DNA of 51,866 nucleotides from Caldithrix sp. Lineage in GTDB: Bacteria > Zhuqueibacterota > Zhuqueibacteria > Thermofontimicrobiales > Sulfurfontimicrobiaceae. How positions within the stretch are numbered: position 1 is the stretch's first letter; every line of letters begins with the position of its first letter. Below, in pieces: positions 44,726-51,866 of this stretch. The stretch covers positions 1 through 51,866 of the forward strand of contig DYKB01000050.1 of assembly GCA_020722815.1 (NCBI GenBank). Reading direction: 5' to 3'. Made by a program: the position numbers and the translations under genes. The notes below the pieces were generated by a model. That model was not told where the DNA came from, did not search any database, and saw only the letters and a program-made list of their open reading frames with translations.

Positions 44726-46285
44726 ATGGAAACAAAAATTAAACTCAATCATCCGCTTTTTCACGATTTCTATTCACGAATTAAAAATTTTCTCTTCCAG
44801 GATCAAGTTACCGATAACATCAACGGAGAAATCGTTCACGGCTATCGCAGTCCTGATTGTAATGCGATATGGATTCGGGATCATTCAGACATTTTGCGCG
44901 GGGCGCGCTATTTTGAAAACGATATGACCAGTGCAATCACGCATTTTGCTGCGACACAACAGAAAAACGGGTCACTATTCGATTTCGTCTCCTGTGCCAT
45001 GGATCGCGAAAACTGGACCAAATATGTGCGGGTACCAGTGGAAGCCGATGTTGAATATCGTTTTGTGAAGGCGCTTTATCTGGCCTGGCAAAGTTCAGGG
45101 GATGATAAATGGTTGCAGGAAATACTCCCCGCCGCCGAAAAAGCCCTGAACTATATCACCACCCATCCCTGGCGGTGGGATTCAAAACATGGCCTGGTCA
45201 AACGGGCTTTCACCATCGACACCTGGGATTTTGATTATGTCGCTGCGGATCAGCCCTGGTTGAATTTTCAAATTACCGACCGGACGCACTGGGGGATTTT
45301 TCATGGAGATAATTCAGGCTATTTTGAGGCATTTCGGCTCATGGCAAAACTTAATGTTCAGGTAGGGAATACTGAACGTGCTGTTTATTGGCAGAAAATG
45401 GCGGAGCAAATTCAACTGCGACTGAATCAACTGGCCTGGAACGGGCGTTTTTATACCCATCGCCTGCCACTTGATGATTTTCGCTTTCCGGGCGTGGATG
45501 AGGCTTCGCAGCTTTCGTTCTCCAATCCCATTGCTATTAATCGCGGCGTGACCACCCATGAAATGGCTGTCGCGATGTTGTCTGAATATCAACAGCGAAA
45601 AAATTCGACACACGATTTTGCTGAATGGTTTTCCATCGATCCGCCTTTTCCCAGTGGAAGTTTTGGTGATCCAAAGCTCATTCAAGGCGCATATATCAAT
45701 GGCGGCATCTTTCCTCTGGTTGGGGGCGAACTGGCGCGCGCTGCTTTCGAGCATGGATTTGAAGCTTATGGCGTATCAATCCTGGCGCAATATGCACAGA
45801 TGATTCAGGAGACCAATGCGACCTATCTCTGGTATTTCCCCAATGGTCAGCCTTCATCGGTCGAAACCAGCACCAGTCCCGATGCCACGCCCACTGATGG
45901 CTGGGGTTCATCGGCCATGCTTTATGCTTTTATGGAAGGATTGGCGGGGGTCGTTGATGATGGCTGTAGATTCGATCAAATTCGACTTTCCCCGCGTTGG
46001 GTTGCGGCTGAAATATCGCAGATAACGGTGCAAATCGGTTATGGCGCTTCCGGGGCTGGAATTCAATATGATTTTAATTTTGATAACAGAACAATAGAAT
46101 TAAATCTTGATGGAAATTCACAAATTCAGCTTCATTTATTACTTCCGGCGCATTCCACTGTTCAAAAAGTTACATTCAATGATAAATCCATTAGATTTCA
46201 TCAAAGCCGTATTGAAAACAGCCAATACCTGGATGCAAAATTTCGATTGGAAGGGAAGGGAAAAGTGAGAATTTGGCTGGATTGA
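44726..46285 (+). CDS. Cytosolic (alpha/alpha)6-barrel glycosidase, amylo-alpha-1,6-glucosidase-like
   Basis: The 519-residue protein has no signal peptide. Segments typical of six-hairpin glycosidases (glycogen-debranching GGDEF-unrelated type, GH13/GH63/GH133-like) are WIRDHSDILRGARYF, FDFVSCAMDRENWTKYVRVPVEADVEYRFVKALYLAW, KALNYITTHPWRWDSKHGLVKRAFTIDTWDF, DNSGYFEAFRLMAKL, AWNGRFYTHR, GAYINGGIFPLVGGELARAAFEHG and PDATPTDGWGSSAMLYAFMEGLAGV. The C-terminal about 90 residues form a beta-sandwich. Conserved acidic residues (WIRDH, and the NGG/GGELA region) are candidate catalytic acids, but the subfamily and substrate are uncertain. The 215 bp before it contain only short AT-rich repeats and no strong ribosome-binding site. 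Confidence 0.7.
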   Translation: METKIKLNHPLFHDFYSRIKNFLFQDQVTDNINGEIVHGYRSPDCNAIWIRDHSDILRGARYFENDMTSAITHFAATQQKNGSLFDFVSCAMDRENWTKYVRVPVEADVEYRFVKALYLAWQSSGDDKWLQEILPAAEKALNYITTHPWRWDSKHGLVKRAFTIDTWDFDYVAADQPWLNFQITDRTHWGIFHGDNSGYFEAFRLMAKLNVQVGNTERAVYWQKMAEQIQLRLNQLAWNGRFYTHRLPLDDFRFPGVDEASQLSFSNPIAINRGVTTHEMAVAMLSEYQQRKNSTHDFAEWFSIDPPFPSGSFGDPKLIQGAYINGGIFPLVGGELARAAFEHGFEAYGVSILAQYAQMIQETNATYLWYFPNGQPSSVETSTSPDATPTDGWGSSAMLYAFMEGLAGVVDDGCRFDQIRLSPRWVAAEISQITVQIGYGASGAGIQYDFNFDNRTIELNLDGNSQIQLHLLLPAHSTVQKVTFNDKSIRFHQSRIENSQYLDAKFRLEGKGKVRIWLD

Positions 46286-46585
46286 TGCATAATTTACTCT
46301 AAAAAGGTTCAATTTTGTTATTCCAGGCGAATTCAATAAGTATTCCTTGATTGATCGGATACTGCAAGAATTACTCAACTTGATGAAAAATATAAATTTT
46401 TGACTTCATTTCACGCTGTTCAAGCTTCTCCTTAAAAAAACAGGATAAACCCCTTCGAGCTTTTTATCATGCGAAAACTGTATCCGCGCAGCATGCCAGA
46501 AGAGACACCTATTATCTGAAATTCTAAAATGAAACATTTTATATCTTGTGAATTCGTTTTCGAGCGAAAATTGACCCCCCTGTAT

Positions 46586-47006
46586 CATGGCCGTCAGGTT
46601 AAGGCTGTAAATCATTAATAAACAGATGAATAGCCATGAGCTTTAGCTCGTGGATCATCAGGCTCCTTCAATATTAAAGTGGGTTTTAACCCACCGGAGT
46701 TTAAGGACTCGGGCTTAAAAGCCCGGTGATTATCGGGAGGCGTTCATGGAACCACGAGCTAAAGCGCATGGCAATTCGTATCCGTTCACCGTGAGGACTG
46801 AATCGGTCATGCCCGCATGTCTTTGGCAGGAATCCATATTTTTTTAGACAAATGGATGCCCGACAAGCTTGTCCCCGAATGTCTTTATCGGGGAAGCATT
46901 CGGGCCTGACAGAAACGTTTAATTTATTACCCCGGTGAACGGTTACGGCAATTCAATTATAACTTATTGAAATTCATATTGTTATCACCTTAACCTGACG
47001 GCTATG
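46586..47006 (+). mobile_element. MITE-like element family B, copy B2, carrying nested C2
   Basis: The ends CATGGCCGTCAGGTTAA and TTAACCTGACGGCTATG are inverted repeats. The interior palindromes AGCTTTAGCT, GGGTTTTAACCC, GGGCTTAAAAGCCC and CACGAGCTAAAG are typical of the family. Removing C2 (169 bp) and one 8-bp duplication leaves 244 bp, matching B3 (243) and B1 (245). Confidence 0.8.
46778..46946 (-). mobile_element. MITE family C, copy C2 (169 bp) nested in B2
   Basis: It is flanked by identical GGCAATTC (46770-46777 and 46947-46954), an 8-bp target duplication. The ends GTATCCGTTCACCG and CCCCGGTGAACGGTTAC are inverted. It is inverted relative to C1 with the same length. Confidence 0.85.
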
Positions 47007-47025
47007 AGGCGACGGGACAGCTACG

Positions 47026-47339
47026 CCCTCTCCCTCTGGGCGGAGCGTGTCCCACATTTTTTACTGGACACGGGGAGAGGACGAATTCCCCTTCCCTGTT
47101 TTGTTAGGGAAGGGGCCAGGGGATGGGTAAAAAAGGATGCTGACATAACAAAGAAATATTTTTTTTAATTAAGTTTCATCGTGACCCGGAGAAAAGTTAA
47201 AATTTGTTCTTATCAACACCATTTTCTAACCCATCCCCCAACCCCTTCCCTCAAATCAGGGAAGGGGAGTGTCCACTTCCCCGTGTCCAGTAACGAGATA
47301 TGGGACAAGATCAGCCCTCTGGGAGAGGGTTGGGGTGAG
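47026..47339. repeat. Large inverted repeat D (two arms of about 100 bp)
   Basis: The left arm (47026-47128) and right arm (47229-47339) are imperfect reverse complements over about 100 bp: CCCTCTCCCTCTGGG...AGGGAAGGGGCCAGGGGATGGGT against ACCCATCCCCCAACCCCTTC...CTCTGGGAGAGGG. Each arm contains its own small hairpin (CCCCTTCCCT/AGGGAAGGGG). The 100-bp loop is AT-rich. It resembles the widespread 'CCCATCCCC..CCCTTCCC' intergenic repeat. An orphan B-type right end (47411-47425, TAATCTGACGGCTAT) follows shortly after. Confidence 0.65.
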
Positions 47340-47574
47340 GGTCAGATGCCTGGTACTTTTCGAATTATAATTATATTTTCAACATTTTGTTTTCAAATAA
47401 ATTAGATGCTTAATCTGACGGCTATACCCGCTATGTCTCCTCCAAATTCTGTTTTTTTGGAATTTGGGCAAGGTAGGCGGTTGTATTTTATTGATTTAGA
47501 ATACCATAAATTTCCATTTTAGAAATTTAGGTATTAAATTAAAAAGCTGATTTACGAATACCGATTAACAATTT

Positions 47575-47655
47575 GTATCCCTTCAATAAAGGATAGTGAA
47601 ATCTACCCTTTCAAAGGTTTAAAACCTTTGAAAGGGTGTTTTATTGAGTGGATAC
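47575..47655 (-). mobile_element. Short palindromic MITE family F, copy F2 (81 bp)
   Basis: It is flanked by identical AACAATTT (47567-47574 and 47656-47663), an 8-bp target duplication. The ends GTATCCCTTCAATAAA and TTTATTGAGTGGATAC are inverted; the core is CCCTTTCAAAGG..CCTTTGAAAGGG. It is nearly identical to F1 in reverse orientation. Confidence 0.82.
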
Positions 47656-47739
47656 AACAATTTGTAATTTACAAAGGCATTTCCTCACAAACCTGGAAAA
47701 TCATAAATCGTTAATCCTTGTTCTGAAATCAAAAAATAA

Positions 47740-47804
47740 GTATCCATTTCAAATTACGCATTATCAAACTGAATAAAATTCACCATTATTAATTGAATGG
47801 ATAC
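47740..47804. repeat. Degenerate family-F copy F3 (65 bp)
   Basis: The ends GTATCCATTTCAAATTA and TTAATTGAATGGATAC match the F termini; the palindromic core is missing. A-rich flanks (AAAAAATA / AAAAAACT) could be a decayed duplication. Confidence 0.4.
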
Positions 47805-47959
47805 AAAAAACTGATATTTAGCTTAATCACCGGAACTTAATATGAAAATCTCGAAGGTCTGAATTTCGCCCAACCTGAGCGAAACCCATTCCATAAGACA
47901 AAACAGACTTTTGAGAATAATCGACTTTCAAAAAATTTTCACCACCCTCCATTTTTTTG

Positions 47960-47988
47960 TTGCATTTATTTAATGTTTTGCCTATATA
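47960..47988 (+). promoter_or_regulatory. Promoter candidate upstream of the MFS gene
   Basis: TTGCAT (47960-47965), a 17-bp spacer, then TATATA (47983-47988). It lies about 245 bp before the MFS ATG, which would leave a long leader; nothing nearer is convincing. Confidence 0.3.
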
Positions 47989-48233
47989 AACAGTCATTAT
48001 AAATGTGCAGGTAATTAGGGGTTAGTTTTTTAAGCTCATCGTATCGGACCTGTTGCGCTTTTGTGGTTTTTAGGGGATTGCCAGGTATCATTAATCCTTG
48101 TAAAACTGAATATGAATCGTTTTCCTGAAAATTTTAACACTTACAGCCTAAAGGATTTAATATATTACGATTTTAAGATGAAATTAATTCTTAACTATAT
48201 ACCGGATTACTGAAATCGGAGGAAAAGGAGACG

Positions 48234-49484
48234 ATGTCAACACTTGATTCGTCATCAGGAACAATTACGAAAAAAGCGCTCTGGCTAAATTTGGGCGTTG
48301 CCTGGCTCGGTTGGATGTTTGATGGCATGGAAATGGGAATTTATTCAATTATTGCGGTACCGGCATTAAAAGATTTACTTAAAACGCAGGATTTAAGTAT
48401 TATTGGACCCTATGTTGGATTAATGTTTGCCCTTTTTTTACTGGGTGCGGCTGCCGGTGGATTTATTTTTGGCCGGCTTGGCGATAAAATTGGTCGGGTG
48501 AAATCGATGGTTATCACGGTCTTGGTTTATTCCATTTTTACAGCCCTGAGTGCCGTAGCGACAAATGCCTGGCAATTTGGTGCCTCTCGTTTTATGGGCG
48601 CACTGGGTTTAGGTGGTGAATGGGGTCTGGGTGTGGCACTGGTTATGGAAACCTGGCCAAATGACAAAAGACCAATTTTAGCGGGTGCGCTGGGTCTTTC
48701 GGCCAACGTCGGATTTTTGGTGAGTTCATTATTTGGATTAGCGGTCGGTGGTTTTGGCTGGCGGGTGCTGTTGCTGGTTGGTCTCTTACCTTCAGTGTTG
48801 GCGTTCTTTATTCGATTGGCGGTGAAGGAACCGGAACGTTGGGTAAAAGCGAAAAAACAGGGTGAAAAAGCTGATTTGGGTCAATTATGGCGGCCACCAT
48901 TGTTAAAAAGAACCTTACTGGCCTGTCTTTATTCATCCGTCGTACTGGTTGGAACCTGGGGTGTTTTTCAATGGATTCCAAGTTGGGTTAATACATTAGT
49001 CGAAGGCGATGCATCCCATCAACGCGCAACGGCTGCCATGTTTATGGCTTTTGGGCAAATTATCGGTTCCTTTCTGGGTGGCCCCATTGCCGAGTGGCTC
49101 AACCGGCGTGTCTCCTTCGCGATTTTTTGCGTCCTGAGTTTTATTTCATCCGTGGCACTTTATGCAATTGTGGATAGCTATGGCCCGCTCCTGCTTGCAA
49201 TGGCGGTGTTGGCCGGGATTGCTACCACAACTTTTTATGGTTGGTTACCACTTTATTTACCAGAACTTTTCCCAACCCGAATTCGTGCGACGGGCGAAGG
49301 CATTACCTACAATTTTGGGCGCATACTGGCGGCAGCCGGGGTCTTTTTGGGTACCGGTAATCTGGTAAGTGTTTTTCACGGCTCCTTTGCAAAAGCAGCA
49401 GCCGTTATGGCTTCACTTTATATTATCGGTTTAATTGCCATCTGGTTTGGGCCGGAGACAAAAGGACAAACTTTGCCGGAATAA
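48234..49484 (+). CDS. Major facilitator superfamily transporter (sugar/organic-acid porter type)
   Basis: The 416-residue protein has twelve predicted TMs. MFS signatures are present: WMFDGMEMGIYSI in TM1, the loop 2-3 motif FGRLGDKIGRVKSM, the TM4-5 region GLGGEWGLGVALVMETWP, and the C-terminal PETKGQTLPE resembling the PETKG motif of sugar/aromatic-acid porters. EWLNRR at loop 8-9 is the internal repeat of the first motif. Substrate is not predictable from sequence alone; relatives carry sugars, sialic acid, benzoate-type acids or metabolites. Two purine-rich ribosome-binding sites (GGAGG, AAGGAG) precede the ATG. The gene converges with the FG-GAP lipoprotein gene across a shared hairpin. 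Confidence 0.85.
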   Translation: MSTLDSSSGTITKKALWLNLGVAWLGWMFDGMEMGIYSIIAVPALKDLLKTQDLSIIGPYVGLMFALFLLGAAAGGFIFGRLGDKIGRVKSMVITVLVYSIFTALSAVATNAWQFGASRFMGALGLGGEWGLGVALVMETWPNDKRPILAGALGLSANVGFLVSSLFGLAVGGFGWRVLLLVGLLPSVLAFFIRLAVKEPERWVKAKKQGEKADLGQLWRPPLLKRTLLACLYSSVVLVGTWGVFQWIPSWVNTLVEGDASHQRATAAMFMAFGQIIGSFLGGPIAEWLNRRVSFAIFCVLSFISSVALYAIVDSYGPLLLAMAVLAGIATTTFYGWLPLYLPELFPTRIRATGEGITYNFGRILAAAGVFLGTGNLVSVFHGSFAKAAAVMASLYIIGLIAIWFGPETKGQTLPE

Positions 49485-49525
49485 AAACCTGGTGGAGAGC
49501 ATTTATTATTATTAGCAATCTCAGG

Positions 49526-49550
49526 TAGGGCAAATTGACAATTTGCCCTA
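49526..49550. terminator. Shared hairpin between convergent genes
   Basis: TAGGGCAAATTG and CAATTTGCCCTA form a perfect 12-bp inverted repeat with a one-base centre, 42 bp after the MFS stop and 45 bp beyond the end of the opposite gene. T-runs are short (TATTATTT), so termination on either strand is plausible but not strong. Confidence 0.6.
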
Positions 49551-49594
49551 TATTATTTCAATCACGTCTTACGAATCACCCACTACGCTTCCCC

Positions 49595-50818
49595 CTACTT
49601 TTTCGCCTCATTCAACCAGATATCCAGCCGCGGTGCTTCCCAATTATACGGCTTTCCCAGAATATCATCATCACCATCTCCATCCAGATCGGCGATTCTC
49701 GATTCGTGCATGCCAAAACCACTCATAACTTCGTTCACATCAAAATTCCCTTTTCCATTACCCAATAAAATACGACATTTAGCGTCGGGATTTTGTCCCA
49801 GGTTCATCTCCGCATTAAAAATATCCAGATAGCCATCGCCATTAAAATCAATCAGATCAAGCGAATGCCCATCCTGTACGGTATCGATGAGCGTCGTTCG
49901 AATCCACTGATCGTTTTGCCATTCGTACAGGAACATGGGCGCCCGGCCATCCCCAACAACCAGTACCACTTCCGGTCGCCCGCCCTCAATGAGTTGTCCG
50001 GCCGCACAGCGGGAAAAAGCATAATGTTCATCGATGATTTGCGGGGTGTACAACGTGCCGCCTTCGTGCCTGAACCAGCGACCCGCACCAATTATATCCA
50101 TTTTCCCATCACCATCAATGTCGGCCTTCGCTAAGCCCTCGTGCTCGTTGGAACTCTTCCATCCCGGATATTGACCATGCTGTTCCGGTTCATTTTCCCG
50201 ACTCCAACTGTAAATTTCAACTATCTCCCATGAAGCGGCATTACGGGGATCTGCTGGAATTTCGGCTAGATAGAGTTTCAACGTATCCTGATTCCAGAAA
50301 ACAAGCTCGGCCTGGCCATCACCATCAAAATCGCCGAACATCTGATCATGATGCTTCTGCGCGCCAAAACTTTTAATCGCCCGCCGTGTCCAGGGCATGT
50401 TTTCTTCAAAATCGGGATTGGGATTCTCCCACCACCAGACTTCATTACTTTTGTAATCACCCCCAAAAACCACATCCAGATCACCATCTTTATCAATATC
50501 GTGGACGGCAGAACCAGCTTCGATATGCAAAGGGCCGGCTTCGACAATGTATCGTTGCCAGACACCATTTTGATAACGATAGAGGACAACGGCCGGGGCT
50601 TCTGTCCTTTCGGTTATCATAAAGTCCTGATCACCATCCTGGTCAACATCGATAATGGCCGAAGCCGTTTGCTGGTTCCCACTATTCGGAACAGGCAAAT
50701 CACCATTTGCGGTCGAAAGGTATTTCCACCGAAATTGTTGGCCAGTACTGGTTGAACACGCCATAAAAAGTGACAAAATAAATAATGCGACGCTTAGAAT
50801 TAATAATTTTTTGATCAT
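49595..50818 (-). CDS. FG-GAP/VCBS-repeat lipoprotein
   Basis: About 407 residues from ATG 50818 (AAAGGT just upstream; GTG 50824 is the alternative). The lipoprotein signal is LSVALFILSLFMAC. The mature part is a beta-propeller of FG-GAP/VCBS blades, each with a calcium-binding-like DxDxDGxxD loop: IIDVDQDGDQDFMI, VHDIDKDGDLDVVF, FGDFDGDGQAELVF, KADIDGDGKMDIIG, LIDFNGDGYLDIFN and IADLDGDGDDDILG. Such proteins are surface or periplasmic binding propellers, often beside carbohydrate-use genes. Convergent orientation to the MFS gene makes cotranscription impossible. Confidence 0.82.
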   Translation of the reverse strand: MIKKLLILSVALFILSLFMACSTSTGQQFRWKYLSTANGDLPVPNSGNQQTASAIIDVDQDGDQDFMITERTEAPAVVLYRYQNGVWQRYIVEAGPLHIEAGSAVHDIDKDGDLDVVFGGDYKSNEVWWWENPNPDFEENMPWTRRAIKSFGAQKHHDQMFGDFDGDGQAELVFWNQDTLKLYLAEIPADPRNAASWEIVEIYSWSRENEPEQHGQYPGWKSSNEHEGLAKADIDGDGKMDIIGAGRWFRHEGGTLYTPQIIDEHYAFSRCAAGQLIEGGRPEVVLVVGDGRAPMFLYEWQNDQWIRTTLIDTVQDGHSLDLIDFNGDGYLDIFNAEMNLGQNPDAKCRILLGNGKGNFDVNEVMSGFGMHESRIADLDGDGDDDILGKPYNWEAPRLDIWLNEAKK

Positions 50819-50850
50819 GCTCACCTTTAATTTTATTTATGATTTTTTAA

Positions 50851-51300
50851 AATCTGAAATTCTAAAATGAATCGTTTTCAGTAATTATTGACCCCCTCTG
50901 TATCTCATAGCCGTCAGGCTAAGACTATAACTATTTGAATTTCAATAAGTTGCTATTGAATTGCCACGAACTTTAGCTCGTGGTTCTATATGAGCCCCCC
51001 CTAATCACCGGGCTTTTAAGCCCGAGCGCCTGTACTCCTGTGGGGTAAAACCCACAATAAAATATTAGGGGCAATCTGATCCACGAGCTAAAGCTCGTGG
51101 CTATTCGTTTGTTTTTTAATGAGTTAGCACTTTAGCCTGACGGCTATGCTCTGTATCTCCCAGTTTTCAAAAAGCGAAAATGGGGGAGAGAATCCCGCTT
51201 TATCTCCCCCAAATTCCGCTTTTTGGAATTTTTGGGGGGCAGGAGGGGGTCCTAAATTGATTCTGAACATCAAAAATTTCCATTTGAGAATTTTAGGTAA
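50851..51300 (-). mobile_element. Element family E, copy E3, split by B3
   Basis: The ends AATCTGAAATTCTAAAATG and GAGAATTTTAGGTAA match the E termini. The total of 450 bp minus B3 (243) and one 10-bp duplication is 197 bp, exactly the length of the uninterrupted E1. It is in reverse orientation relative to E1. Confidence 0.78.
50906..51148 (-). mobile_element. MITE-like element family B, uninterrupted copy B3 (243 bp) nested in E3
   Basis: It has perfect 17-bp terminal inverted repeats CATAGCCGTCAGGCTAA / TTAGCCTGACGGCTATG, flanked by the direct repeat CTCTGTATCT (50896-50905 and 51149-51158). The interior is a string of palindromes: CACGAACTTTAGCTCGTGG, GGGCTTTTAAGCCC, GGGGTAAAACCC and CCACGAGCTAAAGCTCGTGG. 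No ORF. The 10-bp duplication suits IS4- or ISAs1-type transposases. Confidence 0.85.
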
Positions 51301-51866
51301 AATAACATACCGCTTTATTGCCAAACTTTTATAAAATCCAGTATATCAAATCAATTAGCGATTTGCAATGTAAAAATGAACATTTTTATTATAAATTTCA
51401 AGGAATGAATTAGGGGAACTGGATTTATTAGCAACGTATATTTAATATTTTAAAGGGAAGATGGCCTGTTCGCTCTTATTGGGGTGGGAAAATGAAGGTT
51501 GGGTTTCGGTTTGCACCAACATTGCTTTGCCAAACCTCCCCGCACAATCGATATGCAATGCGAGACAGAAAAATCAATAAATCACCAATCATAATCGGCA
51601 CCACAGGTTTGGTAAAGCTGATTTAGCGATAAACGTGGAGAGTTGCTTTACCAAGCCTCAACGTCCGCTGAGTTAAAAAAAAAGGTATACTTTTTTATCA
51701 TTTAAGGTTATCAAATGAATCATTTTCATTTGAATAATTATCAATGAAGTTCTCAAGCTCCTTTCGAACCAACTTCTAGCGTGAGTTTACTACGCTGAAC
51801 CGTAAACGAATCACCTAAGTGTATATAAATATTATATTAAGATTTACAATTTAATGTATACACTGA
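51301..51866. other. AT-rich intergenic end of window with a three-copy GGTTTGGTAAAGC motif
   Basis: No gene is supported. The words GCTTTGCCAAACCTCC (about 51530), AGGTTTGGTAAAGC (about 51606) and GCTTTACCAAGCCTC (about 51651) are direct or inverted versions of one motif, a possible degraded palindromic repeat. The very end has GTGTATA...TATACAC (about 51820-51862), which may form a hairpin. The next gene lies beyond the window. Confidence 0.4.

Larger units (their letters stand above)
46514..47532 (-). mobile_element. Element family E, copy E2, split by other elements
   Basis: The left part starts ATCTGAAATTCTAAAATG and runs to GACCCCCCTGTAT (46584); the right part (about 47427-47532) continues TGTCTCCTCCAAATTC and ends CCATTTTAGAAATTTAGGT. 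Both match E1 in reverse orientation. The break falls at the same internal point (the CTCTGTATCT segment) where B3 sits in E3. Confidence 0.6.
46286..48233. other. 1.95 kb intergenic island built of short repeats
   Basis: No gene is supported. The island holds, in order: E2 (46514-47532) interrupted by B2 (46586-47006), which is itself interrupted by C2 (46778-46946); a large inverted repeat D (47026-47339); an orphan B right end (47411-47425); F2 (47575-47655); and F3 (47740-47804). The remainder up to the MFS gene is AT-rich with a promoter candidate at 47960-47988. Open frames in this region are read-through of palindromes. Confidence 0.7.

Noticed and set aside
47181..47405. Frame with THPPTPSLKSGKG-like peptide
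   Set aside because: It is a translation of the right arm of inverted repeat D, a common intergenic repeat.
49535..50870. Plus-strand frames opposite the FG-GAP lipoprotein
   Set aside because: They mirror the regular DxDGD repeats of the minus-strand gene and lack ribosome-binding sites and homology.
51483..51627. 44-codon frame MKVGFRFAPTLLCQ near the right edge
   Set aside because: It overlaps a degraded palindromic motif, has no clear ribosome-binding site and matches nothing I recognise.

Overview
This 51.9 kb window looks like a chromosomal segment of a Gram-negative bacterium of the FCB superphylum, most like Calditrichota, KSB1, Marinimicrobia or Ignavibacteria. The evidence is several type IX secretion (T9SS)-like C-terminal sorting domains (for example NYPNPFNP near 14.37 kb and NPFTPNGDGFND near 23.15 kb), a PorP/SprF-like outer-membrane protein, many short lipoprotein signals, giant repeat adhesins and outer-membrane beta-barrels. 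Taxonomy is inference, because no rRNA or marker gene is present. I found no tRNA, rRNA, CRISPR array or complete insertion sequence.

Layout. (1) 1-2.9 kb: a reverse-transcriptase scrap at the edge, a two-domain cyanophycinase-like protein on the minus strand that probably lacks its catalytic serine, and intergenic DNA with a terminator and a palindromic repeat. (2) 2.9-15.8 kb, plus strand: a TPR/CsgG-like lipoprotein, a formylglycine-generating-enzyme-like protein without the catalytic cysteines, a 3010-residue surface protein with 16 ASH-type Ig repeats and a T9SS-type tail, and a beta-barrel. (3) 17.1-31.8 kb, plus strand: a TPR lipoprotein, a 1764-residue Ig-repeat adhesin with a CHU_C/FlgD-like tail, a PorP/SprF-like protein, an ExbB/MotA-type proton channel carrying two Ig-like domains, two small ExbD/TolR-like proteins, a TonB/TolA-like one-TM protein, a TPR lipoprotein and a secreted protein, ending at a strong terminator. 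This is the best candidate for an undescribed system: a proton-motive-force-driven, envelope-spanning device paired with a SprB/SprF-like adhesin and its partner. (4) 32.3-36.1 kb: a Tyr/Trp- and Ser/Arg-rich lipoprotein behind a structured leader, a FadL-like porin and a Pro-linker lipoprotein. (5) 36.8-51 kb: mostly metabolic genes: a sugar ABC permease and binding lipoprotein without an ATPase, a TlpA-like thioredoxin, endonuclease IV (nfo), an E2 acyltransferase core without a lipoyl domain, dihydrolipoyl dehydrogenase, lipoyl synthase, a cytosolic (alpha/alpha)6 glycosidase, an MFS transporter and an FG-GAP lipoprotein.

The intergenic DNA is unusually informative. It holds at least six families of short non-coding palindromic or MITE-like elements, called A to F here, several with intact target-site duplications and nested inside each other. 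Subtracting the inserted elements and one duplication each returns the host element to a constant length: family B gives 243, 244 and 245 bp in three copies, and family E gives 197 bp in both measurable copies. This establishes the element boundaries and an order of insertion (E first, then B, then A-type and C).
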